64,000 nucleotides of DNA. Source: Bermanella sp040371755. Its GTDB lineage: Bacteria > Pseudomonadota > Gammaproteobacteria > Pseudomonadales > Oceanobacteraceae. The notes under the pieces were generated by a model. The model searched no databases and had not been told where the DNA came from. It worked only from the letters and a program-made list of their open reading frames with translations. This document shows positions 51,162 to 60,017 of the stretch, in pieces. Position 1 is the first letter of the stretch. Each line of letters starts with the position of its first letter. The translations under genes were made by a program, and so were the position numbers. The stretch covers positions 62,001 through 126,000 of the forward strand of contig NZ_BAABWE010000004.1 of the NCBI RefSeq assembly GCF_040371755.1, read 5' to 3'.

Positions 51162-52231
51162 TAAGCTTGCTCCTGTTGGTTATTTATTTTTTTGTTTGTT
51201 GAAGGTGTTTTATTTTGTTTTGGTTTTACGTCACTAGGATTAAACGTGCGCTCTTGCAGAATTTGACGTAACAGGCGTAACGATTCACTAACATTAGGCG
51301 TGGTTTGTTGTACATCAATGGCGGCTAACGCTTGCAGTTTTGCTGCAATGGTTTGCGCCCCAGAATGCCTTAGGTTATCTGTCAGCCATTGTTGTGCATG
51401 ATTTAGGCTGTCTTGATATAAGCGGCTGTCGGCTTTTAATAACGCCCACTGTGCTTGCTCCAACATTAGATTCAGGTTGTGTTCAAGTAATTGATATTGG
51501 CTGTTGGTTAAAGGGGCGTTAAAAGCGTCGTCGCGATGACGAATACTGACAAGGGCTATCAGTTGCTGCCATAAGGTTTTTTCATCTGCGGATGGCATGA
51601 CTTCTGTTTTTGTTTGTTTAAATGTTTGAGGAGGCTGAATGCCATCGTGTATTAATTGCTTGATTGCTTGGAGCTGGGTGTAAATCCCCTGACGGTCCAG
51701 TTGTGAGTGTTGGCCTAGTAGCAGCATTTCCTTGGCAATTTGTTCGCGTACAACCAGTAACGCAGGGTTATCTAGGTTGGCTAGTATTTGATTGGCAGCA
51801 TCAAATAAACCATGGGCTGCAGTGAGTTCATGTTGCAAATATACACGCTGGTTCGCTAGACGTAATAGATATTCAATTTCGGCTAATTTCCAATCATCAA
51901 CGCGAGCCCCAGGAATTTGATCGAGGGTTTGTTGCATGAATGCCAGTCGCCCTTGCATTTCTTTTAACGCTTGCTGGCTTTGCTCTAGGTGAGTAGCTTG
52001 TTTGCCGCGCTCAATAGAGTGTTGTTGGCTTTGACTAGCTAAGCTTTGCAGCTGTTGTTCAAGGGCGCTTTGCTTGAGTAGTAGGGTTTCGATTCGATAC
52101 TGGCCAAACACGAGTGCAGCTATGATTAATAACGCCACCAAAAAAAACCAAACTTGCGAGAATGATTTGTCTTTTTGATGTTTAGTATTAGCAAGTTTTG
52201 GTGTGTCTTGTGTTGGCTTTTGATCACTCAC
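51161..52231 (-). CDS. hemX: HemX, membrane protein of the haem operon
   Basis: A 356-aa protein with a basic cytoplasmic N-terminus, one membrane helix (WFFLVALLIIAALVFG), a coiled coil near residues 50-100 and a large HemX domain (WKLAEIEYLLRLANQRVYLQ). It is often annotated as a uroporphyrinogen methyltransferase but lacks that catalytic domain. It is part of the hemC-hemD-hemX-hemY operon. Confidence 0.93.
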   Translation of the reverse strand: MSDQKPTQDTPKLANTKHQKDKSFSQVWFFLVALLIIAALVFGQYRIETLLLKQSALEQQLQSLASQSQQHSIERGKQATHLEQSQQALKEMQGRLAFMQQTLDQIPGARVDDWKLAEIEYLLRLANQRVYLQHELTAAHGLFDAANQILANLDNPALLVVREQIAKEMLLLGQHSQLDRQGIYTQLQAIKQLIHDGIQPPQTFKQTKTEVMPSADEKTLWQQLIALVSIRHRDDAFNAPLTNSQYQLLEHNLNLMLEQAQWALLKADSRLYQDSLNHAQQWLTDNLRHSGAQTIAAKLQALAAIDVQQTTPNVSESLRLLRQILQERTFNPSDVKPKQNKTPSTNKKINNQQEQA

Positions 52232-52288
52232 TAGATCGATCCTTTCATAAAGCGATACGGGTCGGCGGATGTTTGGCCGATGCCAAGG

Positions 52289-53050
52289 TTAATGGGAGTG
52301 CTTGATGCGTTTTAAGCACTCTAGTATGCCTTGGCTATTTATTTTGTCACATACATATATGTGTTGGATATTCAGTTTTGCTGCCATAAGGGCAATTCGT
52401 TGACTTGGAACGATAATATGCAACGAGTTTAATTCTTCATAGTCGAGTTCGTTAGCAAGTTGTTGCAGCATCTCGCCACTGGTCAGCAGGGCGTAGTGTA
52501 TGTGTTCTTGGCTAAGCAGTGTTGCCAATTCCCCTTTATTAAAGGTAATGGGGGCACGGCGGTAAAGCTCGCAATAGTGAACTTGAGCACCACGGGCGGC
52601 GAGGGTGTCGGCAAGATGCTCACGGCCTCCTACGCCACGGAAAATCAATACTTTTTTGTGAGTTAGGTCTTGTAAACCATCCAGTTCAAGCAGGCCTTCA
52701 CTATGGTTATGGGTAGGCACGCGCATATCTATGTGCAGGGATTGAAATGCCTTGGCTGAACTTGGCCCTACTGCGTACCAATCAATGCCTACAGGGGGTT
52801 GTGGCCAGTATTGATCAATCCAATTCACCGCTAAGCTCGAGGCATTGCCACTGACACTGATCACCACATCATAAATATCTAAATCCATAATGTGTTGTTT
52901 CATGGTGTGAAATGGTTTGCCGTGATCTTGAGTGAATGGCTCAATGCGTAATAACGGCTGATGCACACAATGCCAACCCGCTTGGCTTAAATCGTTAATG
53001 AGATCTAAGCCTTGTCCTTGTGGGCGGGTAATTAATAGGGCACCTTCCAC
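52289..53050 (-). CDS. hemD: Uroporphyrinogen-III synthase
   Basis: HemD closes hydroxymethylbilane into uroporphyrinogen III with inversion of ring D. The 253-aa protein is divergent, as is usual, but shows the N-terminal LLITRPQGQGLDLINDL, the central YAVGPSSAKAFQ and the VLIFRGVGGREHLADTL motif. It lies 3 bases after hemC and 57 bases before hemX on the same strand. Confidence 0.93.
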   Translation of the reverse strand: MEGALLITRPQGQGLDLINDLSQAGWHCVHQPLLRIEPFTQDHGKPFHTMKQHIMDLDIYDVVISVSGNASSLAVNWIDQYWPQPPVGIDWYAVGPSSAKAFQSLHIDMRVPTHNHSEGLLELDGLQDLTHKKVLIFRGVGGREHLADTLAARGAQVHYCELYRRAPITFNKGELATLLSQEHIHYALLTSGEMLQQLANELDYEELNSLHIIVPSQRIALMAAKLNIQHIYVCDKINSQGILECLKRIKHSH

Positions 53051-53053
53051 GGT

Positions 53054-53992
53054 TTACTTAACCTCGTGCCCGTAAATGTCGGTAAGGATTTTACCAGCGC
53101 CCTTGGCCAGTAAGTCTTCAGCAGCTTGAATGCCTAATTGTTCGGCATCGTTTACATGGCCTGAAATTTCAGCGCGAATGATGGTTTGACCGTCTTCACT
53201 GCCTACTAAGCCACGAAGAAATAACTGATCTTGATCGAGAGTGGCGTAACACGCGATGGGTACTTGGCAGCCCCCTTCAAGACGACGGTTTAAGGCACGT
53301 TCGGCATACACACGATACGCTGTGGCTTGATGGTGTAATGGTGCAAGTAATGCTTTTGTGGCGTTATCGTCGCTGCGGCATTCGATACCAACAGCACCTT
53401 GGCCACCAGCGGGTAACATGATGTCGTCCCCAATAAATTGCGCGATACGTTCTTGTAGCTCTAAACGAATTAAACCGGCGCTGGCTAAAATAATGGCATC
53501 AAATTCGTCGGCGTCTAATTTACCTAAACGGGTTTGTACGTTACCACGTAGGCTGGAAACCTTTAAATCAGGACGAGCGGCTAATGCTTGGCACTGACGA
53601 CGTAAGCTGGATGTACCAAGGCGTGCCCCTTGAGGTAAATCCGCAAGGGATTTGTACTTATTAGAAACAAACGCATCGGTTGGGTTTTCACGCTCACAAA
53701 TAACGCTTAAGCCTAAGCCTTCAGGGAATTCCATCGGTACATCTTTCATGCTGTGCACAGCAATGTCAGCACGGCCATCAAGCATGGCCGCTTCAAGTTC
53801 TTTAACAAATAAACCTTTACCGCCGATTTTAGCTAATGGCGTGTCGAGAATTTTATCCCCTTGGGTCGTAAAGGTAACCAGTTCCACTTCTAGCTTAGGA
53901 TGAAAGCGTTGCAGTTCTGCTTTTACAAATTCAGCCTGCCAAAGGGCGAGTTTACTTTTACGGGTAGCGATGCGCAGAGTGTTCGCAGACAT
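53054..53992 (-). CDS. hemC: Porphobilinogen deaminase (hydroxymethylbilane synthase)
   Basis: HemC condenses four porphobilinogens to hydroxymethylbilane. The 312-aa protein has the start TLRIATRKSKLALWQAEFVK, the catalytic Asp region VHSMKDVP, GTSSLRRQCQ, and the dipyrromethane cofactor Cys in RLEGGCQVPIACYA. It heads the hemCDXY operon; its promoter must lie in the gap that also holds the DnaA boxes. Confidence 0.97.
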   Translation of the reverse strand: MSANTLRIATRKSKLALWQAEFVKAELQRFHPKLEVELVTFTTQGDKILDTPLAKIGGKGLFVKELEAAMLDGRADIAVHSMKDVPMEFPEGLGLSVICERENPTDAFVSNKYKSLADLPQGARLGTSSLRRQCQALAARPDLKVSSLRGNVQTRLGKLDADEFDAIILASAGLIRLELQERIAQFIGDDIMLPAGGQGAVGIECRSDDNATKALLAPLHHQATAYRVYAERALNRRLEGGCQVPIACYATLDQDQLFLRGLVGSEDGQTIIRAEISGHVNDAEQLGIQAAEDLLAKGAGKILTDIYGHEVK

Positions 53993-54203
53993 AATGGTCC
54001 CAGAGAAGTTTATAATTGGCTGTATGATACGGCAGATTGCAATAATTTTCAGGGTGTTTTACTGATATTCACCCTCCATTAGCGTTAAACTGCCGCTCTT
54101 GATTAAGCTTTGCTGATGTGAGTCAGGTTATCCGCAGCCCGGTTATTCTTTGCAGGGGTGATTCATGGGAAATGTTCACAGGTTAGAGGTGTATTCTTAG
54201 TGT

Positions 54204-54539
54204 TTATTCACATTTGTGCACAAAATCTGTGGATAAGATTGGGGTTAACTTTGGGACAGATGCCTACAGCTGTGATGGTGCGGGTGAATGCCTTAAATCG
54301 CTTAAAAATACACCGTAAATCAATCGCTTAGCCTTATGTGGAAAACTTTTATCCACGTAAGTTGTGGATAAAGCTTAGGATAACTTTGGGATACTCAGCT
54401 GCAAGCCGCTAGCCCTGTGTTTATGGGGAAACTGTTTAAAAAACAACAGGTTAATATGAACTTGATGACCGGCTGATAGGCTTAAGATAAAAAAGGTTAT
54501 GCACAGATTTTGTGGATAACACATTGAATAACTTTGGGA
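54204..54539. other. DnaA-box cluster with three iterated modules, candidate replication origin
   Basis: The hemC-lrgA gap (53993-54597) contains seven matches to TTWTNCACA: 54204-54212 (+, TTATTCACA), 54228-54236 (-), 54337-54345 (-, TTTTCCACA), 54363-54371 (-), 54497-54505 (+, TTATGCACA), 54511-54519 (-), and the near match TTATCCACG at 54349-54357. Three TGTGGATAA boxes (54228, 54363, 54511) are each followed, exactly 18 bases from their first base, by TAACTTTGGGA (54246, 54381, 54529). AT-rich stretches lie at 54296-54330 and 54428-54495. No gene is visible in the gap. Confidence 0.85.
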
Positions 54540-54597
54540 CACATGACGCCATCCCCCGTCATGGCCTTACCTAACTTAAATTGGTTGAAAACAACAC

Positions 54598-54960
54598 ATG
54601 CTATACGGCTTGATCGTTTTTATTAGTTACATGCTGCTAGGTGAATTTATTTCAGCCTTAATTGCTTGGCCAGTCCCCGGCTCTGTGTTGGGCATGCTGT
54701 TATTGTTTATGACTTTGGTGATTCGTGGGGGGGTGAGCGATTCGGTAAAGCAATCCAGCCAAAGCTTATTGCCATATTTACCATTGTTTATTGTGCCGGC
54801 ATCCGTGGGGATCGTGAATTACATGGATCTGATTAAGATGGAAGGGCACATTATATTGCTGGCAATGATAGTCAGTTTGCTTGTGGGGATTCCTTTATGT
54901 GGTTGGTTAGTGCAAAAGACCATGAGCACACCGGCAAAGCATAAAGGAGATCAATTATGA
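54598..54960 (+). CDS. lrgA: CidA/LrgA family membrane protein
   Basis: A 120-aa protein with four hydrophobic helices and the family motif WPVPGSVLGMLLLF, then PLFIVPASVGIVNY. CidA/LrgA proteins work with LrgB in export of small metabolites or murein-hydrolase control; in Gram-negatives the function is unsettled. Its stop overlaps the lrgB ATG by four bases. A start at the ATG at 54598 leaves only 59 bases from the last DnaA-associated module. Confidence 0.9.
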   Translation: MLYGLIVFISYMLLGEFISALIAWPVPGSVLGMLLLFMTLVIRGGVSDSVKQSSQSLLPYLPLFIVPASVGIVNYMDLIKMEGHIILLAMIVSLLVGIPLCGWLVQKTMSTPAKHKGDQL

Positions 54961-55670
54961 ATCTTCATTGGCAAAGTGCATGGGATGCGGTTTGGCAGAG
55001 TTCTTACTTAGGGCTGTTCTTAACGTTATTAAGTTTTCAGATGGGCTTGTGGCTGTTTCGCATGAGTGCGCAAAAACCCTTTTTGCACCCTGTTATGGTG
55101 AGTGTTACTAGCGTATGTGCCGTGGTGCTATTAAGTGATTTGAGTTTCGAGCGATACATGGACAGTGCACATATGATCAGTCAGTTTTTAGGTCCAGTGA
55201 TTGTGGCGTTGGCCATCCCGTTATATGAAAACCTAAAAGCATTGCGCCAATATTGGTTACCGTTTTTATTAAGTAATGTATTAGGTGGTGCGTTTACCAT
55301 CTTATTGGCGGTGGGCATTGTTTATGGGCTAGGGGCGTCAGATGTCAGTATTCATTCTATGTGGACAAAATCCATCACCACTGCGTTTGCCTTGGAAATA
55401 GCCCCTCAAATTGGCGGCATGGCGTCGGTGGCGGCAGCCATTATCATGTTTACTGGTATTTTTGGTGCGTTAATGGCCCCTACCTTGTTTCGGTGGTGTG
55501 GCATCACACAAGCTCCAGCACAAGGCTGTGCGTTAGGTGTTTGTGCCCATGCAGTTGGTACCGCAAAGGCGTTAGAGTTTGGTGGTGAGCAGGGGGCATT
55601 TGCGGCCTTATCCATGAGCTTTATGGGTATTCTATGTGCGTTTAGCTTGCCGTTTTTATTGGGTAGTTGA
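54957..55670 (+). CDS. lrgB: LrgB family membrane protein
   Basis: A 237-aa integral membrane protein with the LrgB/CidB signatures FLGPVIVALAIPLYENL, KSITTAFALEIAPQIGG and the C-terminal GVCAHAVGTAKALEFGGEQG. It forms a pair with the overlapping lrgA gene. LrgB-type proteins have been linked to glycolate/lactate or pyruvate transport in some bacteria and plants; the substrate here is unknown. Confidence 0.92.
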   Translation: MNLHWQSAWDAVWQSSYLGLFLTLLSFQMGLWLFRMSAQKPFLHPVMVSVTSVCAVVLLSDLSFERYMDSAHMISQFLGPVIVALAIPLYENLKALRQYWLPFLLSNVLGGAFTILLAVGIVYGLGASDVSIHSMWTKSITTAFALEIAPQIGGMASVAAAIIMFTGIFGALMAPTLFRWCGITQAPAQGCALGVCAHAVGTAKALEFGGEQGAFAALSMSFMGILCAFSLPFLLGS

Positions 55671-55776
55671 ATGATTAGAAATGGATTTGTTGGTAGGGTG
55701 CTGGGGTTTGGTTAGCATACCTTGCCAAGTGTTTTGCTAGGCTATACTCAAAGCTAACGTTGCCAAGGACTAGGTC

Positions 55777-56889
55777 ATGAAACTGCAGCTGGCAATTATC
55801 AATATTGTTATTCCTTGCTTGATCTTGGCCATTTTAGGCTATCTACCTGAGCAATCTATTCTAATCCCTAATTATGTGGCCACAGCGATTATTGTAGTGA
55901 CCCTTGGGCGAGCGGTGTTGTTATATCAGCAACAAGCTGTGTTTAGCGTCTTACCACTTTTATTTATTACCCAGCCTGCATCTGTTGGATTTGAAATCGA
56001 TATTTATGCGCCGTTCGCATTGCCCTGTTTCATGCTGTACTTGTGGTTGGTGAATTTACAGTGGGGGCAACGTCCTTGGCTACACTCGCTGCATGTTTTT
56101 AATTTCATATTGCTGATTCTGTTTGTTGCATGTTCTCGACGGGAGATCGTCGTCCCAGATGCGTGGCTGGGATACGCGTATTTCCCGATGACATGGCTTA
56201 GTGTGTTTTTCGCCTTAACCCCTTTATTGTTTGTGAAATTTTGGTTGCGCATTGGTCGTTGGGCCAGTTATTGGCCGCTTTTGGTGTTAGTAGGGGTGGC
56301 TTTCAAATGGGCTGATGAGAGTTACATACTTCTGTGGGGGGCGTGTGCGGCTTTGTTCTCCCTTTCCCTTGATGGTTATGTGATGGCCTATGTGGATGAA
56401 CTCACAGGTATTGCAGGGCGCAGAGCGTTGGAGTTTAAGCTTAAAATGCAAGCTAAGCATTATTTTGTTGCCATGGTGGATGTGGATCATTTTAAAAAAT
56501 TTAATGACACTTATGGGCATCAAGTGGGGGATGACGTCTTAAAAGTGATTGCTAAATTAATCAGCAAAACCCCTAAAGCTAAAGCCTATCGTTATGGAGG
56601 TGAAGAGTTTTGCTTGGTATTTGCTAATTTGCCTCAGGATGAGGTGAAAGCGGCGTTAGAGCAGACGCGAACTCGAATTGCTGATTATGCGTTATACCCA
56701 AAAAATCTAGAGCGCAAAAAGAGCCAGCGAGGGAAGAATGGTAAAGCTAAACCTCTACATATCACCGCCAGTTTTGGGCTGGCTCAACACCATTCAGGGC
56801 ATAAACACGAAGCGGTTTTAGAACGAGCTGATAAGGCACTATATAAAGCTAAACAAGCAGGTAGAAACTGCGTAATTGTAGCTAAATAA
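55777..56889 (+). CDS. Membrane diguanylate cyclase (GGDEF)
   Basis: A 370-aa protein with about seven N-terminal hydrophobic helices (residues 1-210) and a C-terminal GGDEF domain: DELTGIAGRRALEFKL, MVDVDHFKKFNDTYGHQVGD and the active site YRYGGEEFCLVF (GGEEF variant, compatible with activity). No RxxD I-site precedes it, so product inhibition may be absent. Two CheY-like regulator genes follow on the same strand and may act with it. Confidence 0.92.
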   Translation: MKLQLAIINIVIPCLILAILGYLPEQSILIPNYVATAIIVVTLGRAVLLYQQQAVFSVLPLLFITQPASVGFEIDIYAPFALPCFMLYLWLVNLQWGQRPWLHSLHVFNFILLILFVACSRREIVVPDAWLGYAYFPMTWLSVFFALTPLLFVKFWLRIGRWASYWPLLVLVGVAFKWADESYILLWGACAALFSLSLDGYVMAYVDELTGIAGRRALEFKLKMQAKHYFVAMVDVDHFKKFNDTYGHQVGDDVLKVIAKLISKTPKAKAYRYGGEEFCLVFANLPQDEVKAALEQTRTRIADYALYPKNLERKKSQRGKNGKAKPLHITASFGLAQHHSGHKHEAVLERADKALYKAKQAGRNCVIVAK

Positions 56890-56966
56890 GATAACTTAAG
56901 TCGCACCATATATTTGTTAATTTACCTATGGGGCTCTACTCTAAAGTAAGTGATTGGAGAAAATAT

Positions 56967-57329
56967 ATGGCCAGTATTTTAGCCGTTGATGATAGTGCGG
57001 CGATTAGAAAATTAATCTCGCTCGTACTTTCAGAAGGTGGATACACCGTCTTTGTCAAGGAAAATGGTTATGAAGCCTTAGACTTCGCTAAAAACCATAC
57101 TGTAGATTTAGTGATTACAGATTTAAATATGCCGCAAATGAATGGTATGGATTTGGTCACCAATTTGAGATTACTTGATAATTATCAATACAAACCGATT
57201 TTGGTTATGACGGTGGAGACAGCGGACTACAAAAAAGAAAAAGCAAAAATGCTTGGCGCAACCGGTTGGATTGAGAAACCTATCAACAAAGCAAAATTAT
57301 TAGATGCAGTGCAAAAAGCAATTAACTAG
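56967..57329 (+). CDS. CheY-like single-domain response regulator 1
   Basis: A 120-aa receiver domain only: acidic pair in AVDDSAAIRK, phospho-Asp in LVITDLNMPQMNG, the switch Thr in LVMTVETAD and Lys in WIEKPINK. There is no output domain. The ATG at 56967 has a GGAGA ribosome site and matches the start of the neighbouring paralogue (MASILAVDDS). It probably signals by protein contact with a partner not encoded here. Confidence 0.92.
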   Translation: MASILAVDDSAAIRKLISLVLSEGGYTVFVKENGYEALDFAKNHTVDLVITDLNMPQMNGMDLVTNLRLLDNYQYKPILVMTVETADYKKEKAKMLGATGWIEKPINKAKLLDAVQKAIN

Positions 57330-57364
57330 TTATGCATTAACTTGAGTTTACTGAAGGAGATCAA

Positions 57365-57727
57365 ATGGCCAGTATTTTAGCGGTGGATGATAGTGAGGCA
57401 ATACGCACATTAATGAAAGTGGTACTTGAGGCCGATGGGCACACTGTTTTTGTAAAAGAAAACGGTCGCGAGGCTTTGGATTTTGCAAAAAACCATACAG
57501 TTGATTTAGTTATCACTGATTTAAATATGCCGGAAATGGGTGGTATGAGCTTAGTGTCTCACCTTCGTCGCCTTGAGCCTTATAAGTCAAAACCTATTTT
57601 GGTGATCACTACAGAAACCGCTGATTACAAAAAGAAAAAAGCGAAAGGGGTAGGTGCTACAGGATGGATTGCTAAACCGGTAGATAAAGATCGATTATTA
57701 GCCGCAGTACATCGAACCGTAGGGTAA
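57365..57727 (+). CDS. CheY-like single-domain response regulator 2
   Basis: A 120-aa receiver domain, clearly a tandem duplicate of the preceding gene (shared MASILAVDDS, VFVKENG-EALDFAKNHTVDL and TDLNMP-M). Key residues are intact: DDS, phospho-Asp in VITDLNMPEMGG, Thr in VITTETAD and Lys in WIAKPVDK. The two differ mainly in helix 1 and the alpha4-beta5 face, where partners bind. Ribosome site GAAGGAG. Confidence 0.92.
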   Translation: MASILAVDDSEAIRTLMKVVLEADGHTVFVKENGREALDFAKNHTVDLVITDLNMPEMGGMSLVSHLRRLEPYKSKPILVITTETADYKKKKAKGVGATGWIAKPVDKDRLLAAVHRTVG

Positions 57728-57743
57728 CGATTTTATTCCCATC

Positions 57744-57775
57744 AAAAAAGCCAAGTCATATTGATATGCCTTGGC
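57744..57775 (-). terminator. Terminator between regulator 2 and the 68-aa gene
   Basis: GCCAAG and CTTGGC outer arms with an inner CATAT/ATATG pair. The minus strand continues with TTTTTT, so it best serves the minus-strand gene at 57803, but it may stop both converging transcripts. Confidence 0.8.
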
Positions 57776-57802
57776 GTTCTTATAAATACAAACCTAATAA
57801 AG

Positions 57803-58009
57803 TTAATGTGTAGTGCTAGTGTGGTCACCATCAGGGGACACTGATAGCAACTCCATGAGTTCTTGCCGAGCACGAATCATTTCTCGGTAGTTTTGTAAAA
57901 TGGCTGGATTACTTACCCCCATTCGTTGTTCTGCGTTATGCAAGTGTCGTTCAATCGTGATAATTTCATGCTGTAAGCGATAGATCTTGGGATGAATGCT
58001 ATGCGTCAT
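57803..58009 (-). CDS. 68-aa helical protein of unknown function
   Basis: A short, mostly helical protein (PKIYRLQHEIITIERHLHNA, NYREMIRARQELMELL) with His- and Arg-rich positions. I do not recognise the family. An AAGGA site lies 9 bases before the ATG, and a good terminator follows, both supporting expression. It converges with the response-regulator gene. Confidence 0.65.
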   Translation of the reverse strand: MTHSIHPKIYRLQHEIITIERHLHNAEQRMGVSNPAILQNYREMIRARQELMELLSVSPDGDHTSTTH

Positions 58010-58331
58010 TACGAGCCATCCTTGTGATTGATTCTAAGTAAGCATAGTTAATTAATGTGAAGCACGTATCAAAATTATTCAACTAAATTGGAATTAAAAA
58101 ATCCATTAAATATAAAAAAAGATATGAATAAATTCTCTTGAAAACTTTTGGGTCATAAAAGATGTTTTTATAGCGCAGCATAATAAATATAGAGCAAAAA
58201 TATTTATTTCTGGTTTATAAATAGGGCGCTGAACCGCAAATAAAGTGTTCTAAAAGAGGGCGTTGAAATAATTCATAAGCCTGTCTTTTGAATCGTCTGA
58301 AAACAGACTTTTATATGTCGAAAGGATATGT
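58010..58331. other. AT-rich intergenic region without a recognised gene
   Basis: 322 bases between the 68-aa gene and cysQ, unusually AT-rich. It contains only a small GTCTG-AAAA-CAGAC hairpin (58295-58308) just after the cysQ stop, with a poor T-tract. No open frame of note. Confidence 0.6.
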
Positions 58332-59147
58332 TCAAGATAGTAACAGCGTACGCCAATCAAAATCTACTTGGCCCACTGCATAAAAGCCCGGCACAATCAT
58401 AGAGGGTTTGCTGCCGTAGCGAATATGTTCATATTGTAGCGATAAAATATCCCCACCTACACAACGTAAAATTGCATGACCAGCGGCAATATCCCATTCA
58501 CTAACATTACCAAACCTTGGATATACTTCACCTTGGCCGCTCGCAAGATAGCCAAGTTTTAATGCGCTTCCTACGGATATACGCTCTACTCGGGCGACTC
58601 TATGTTCCAGTTTTTCGCATAATCGATCTAGCGATTGCAGGGCATGACGCTTACTGCAAAGTATGCGAATTCGATCATGCTCACCGATTTGTATATTGGG
58701 GTTGCTGGCTTTTAATGGGATGGCAGGCTCATCACCTACCTTACAAAAAGCTTTGCCGTCGCCACCGTAATAGCACTCATCGGTAACAGGTGCATAAATT
58801 AATCCGAATACTGGCTCTCCTTCTTGAATCAGCGCAATATTCACTGTGAACTCGCCATTTCGGTCGATGAATTCTTTGGTGCCATCTAGTGGATCAACTA
58901 GCCAAAATTGTTGCCATTGGGCCCGTTGTTCTTGATTTGGGATATCCGCTTCTTCGCTAATAACGGGTACATTAATTATTTTGCTAAGGCCATTGTTAAT
59001 AATATGGTGAGCAGCGAGATCAGCTTCAGTTAACGGGCTGTCATCGGACTTTTCAACCACAGTGTATGCACTGCGGTTATAGATCTGTAAAATGGCGGTA
59101 CCGGCTTGCTTTGCAAGCTCAATGACAGCGGCATAATTTGGTTGCAT
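58332..59147 (-). CDS. cysQ: 3'(2'),5'-bisphosphate nucleotidase CysQ
   Basis: CysQ hydrolyses PAP formed during sulphate assimilation. The 271-aa inositol-monophosphatase-fold protein has the metal motifs ISEEADIPN, WLVDPLDGTKEFI and EWDIAAGHAILR, all with intact acidic residues. It begins 7 bases after nudE on the same strand, and this pairing is conserved in Pseudomonas. Confidence 0.95.
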   Translation of the reverse strand: MQPNYAAVIELAKQAGTAILQIYNRSAYTVVEKSDDSPLTEADLAAHHIINNGLSKIINVPVISEEADIPNQEQRAQWQQFWLVDPLDGTKEFIDRNGEFTVNIALIQEGEPVFGLIYAPVTDECYYGGDGKAFCKVGDEPAIPLKASNPNIQIGEHDRIRILCSKRHALQSLDRLCEKLEHRVARVERISVGSALKLGYLASGQGEVYPRFGNVSEWDIAAGHAILRCVGGDILSLQYEHIRYGSKPSMIVPGFYAVGQVDFDWRTLLLS

Positions 59148-59154
59148 GGGTCAT

Positions 59155-59727
59155 TCACTTATCAATATTATTTTGTTGTGTCTGGAACCAGTTTTTAGCT
59201 AAATATAACGCAGCAATGGCTCTGCCTTCTGTCATATCTGCCCGTTGTACTAATGCATCAATATCATTTAACGGCCATGGTACCACTTCTAATGGTTCTG
59301 GCTCATCTCCTGATAAAGCTGCCTCGTATAGGTCTAGTGCAATAAACACGTCTATGCCACTTTTCATGTAGCTTGGACTAAGACTTAAGTGTTTTAAAAA
59401 GTGCAGCTCTTTAGCTGCAAATTGTATCTCTTCTTGTAGTTCTCGGTTAGCCGCTTGCTCAAGGCTTTCGCCTAAATCTACAGCGCCTTTAGGCAACGTC
59501 AGATTATAATCTTCTAGGCCCGCGCCGTATTCACGAATTAACAGTACTTCGCCTTTTTCATTTATTGGCACCATCATCACAGCCCCAGAGCCACCGGGAA
59601 CTAACCGCTCGTATTGACGTTCAACCCCGTTAGAAAACCTAAGGTTCATGGCCTCAACGGTAAATAAACGGCTTTGGGTGACAATATGGCGATCTAATAT
59701 TTGCGGTTTTTGGGGCATGGGCGGCAT
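59155..59727 (-). CDS. nudE: ADP compounds hydrolase NudE
   Basis: NudE hydrolyses ADP-ribose, NADH and diadenosine polyphosphates. The 190-aa protein has the Nudix box GAVDLGESLEQAANRELQEE (Gx5Ex7REx2EE pattern) and the NudE-type EYGAGLEDYNLTLPKG just before it. Two ATGs are possible nine bases apart (59727 or 59718). It lies directly upstream of cysQ. Confidence 0.94.
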   Translation of the reverse strand: MPPMPQKPQILDRHIVTQSRLFTVEAMNLRFSNGVERQYERLVPGGSGAVMMVPINEKGEVLLIREYGAGLEDYNLTLPKGAVDLGESLEQAANRELQEEIQFAAKELHFLKHLSLSPSYMKSGIDVFIALDLYEAALSGDEPEPLEVVPWPLNDIDALVQRADMTEGRAIAALYLAKNWFQTQQNNIDK

Positions 59728-60017
59728 ACTTTAATGGTAACAATAGGGCGATTATGACGGTAAAGGGGGGCCATTAAAATGGTGTATGGAAATGAAATTG
59801 AAATCGTTTTAAAGGATTTGAACTTTGATCATTATTTTTGATTGAGTATCAACCCGCACCCCTTATGAAGGTGTATTCATTAGTAGCGGATAATGCAATT
59901 CAAACATTTGGCTATATCCAACATTTTGTCACAACAAAATCATCTAAAAGAGCATCATGGATTTTCTTGAATTTGGCTAGGCTAACAATATGCAGCCTCA
60001 TTATCTATGGAGAAACC

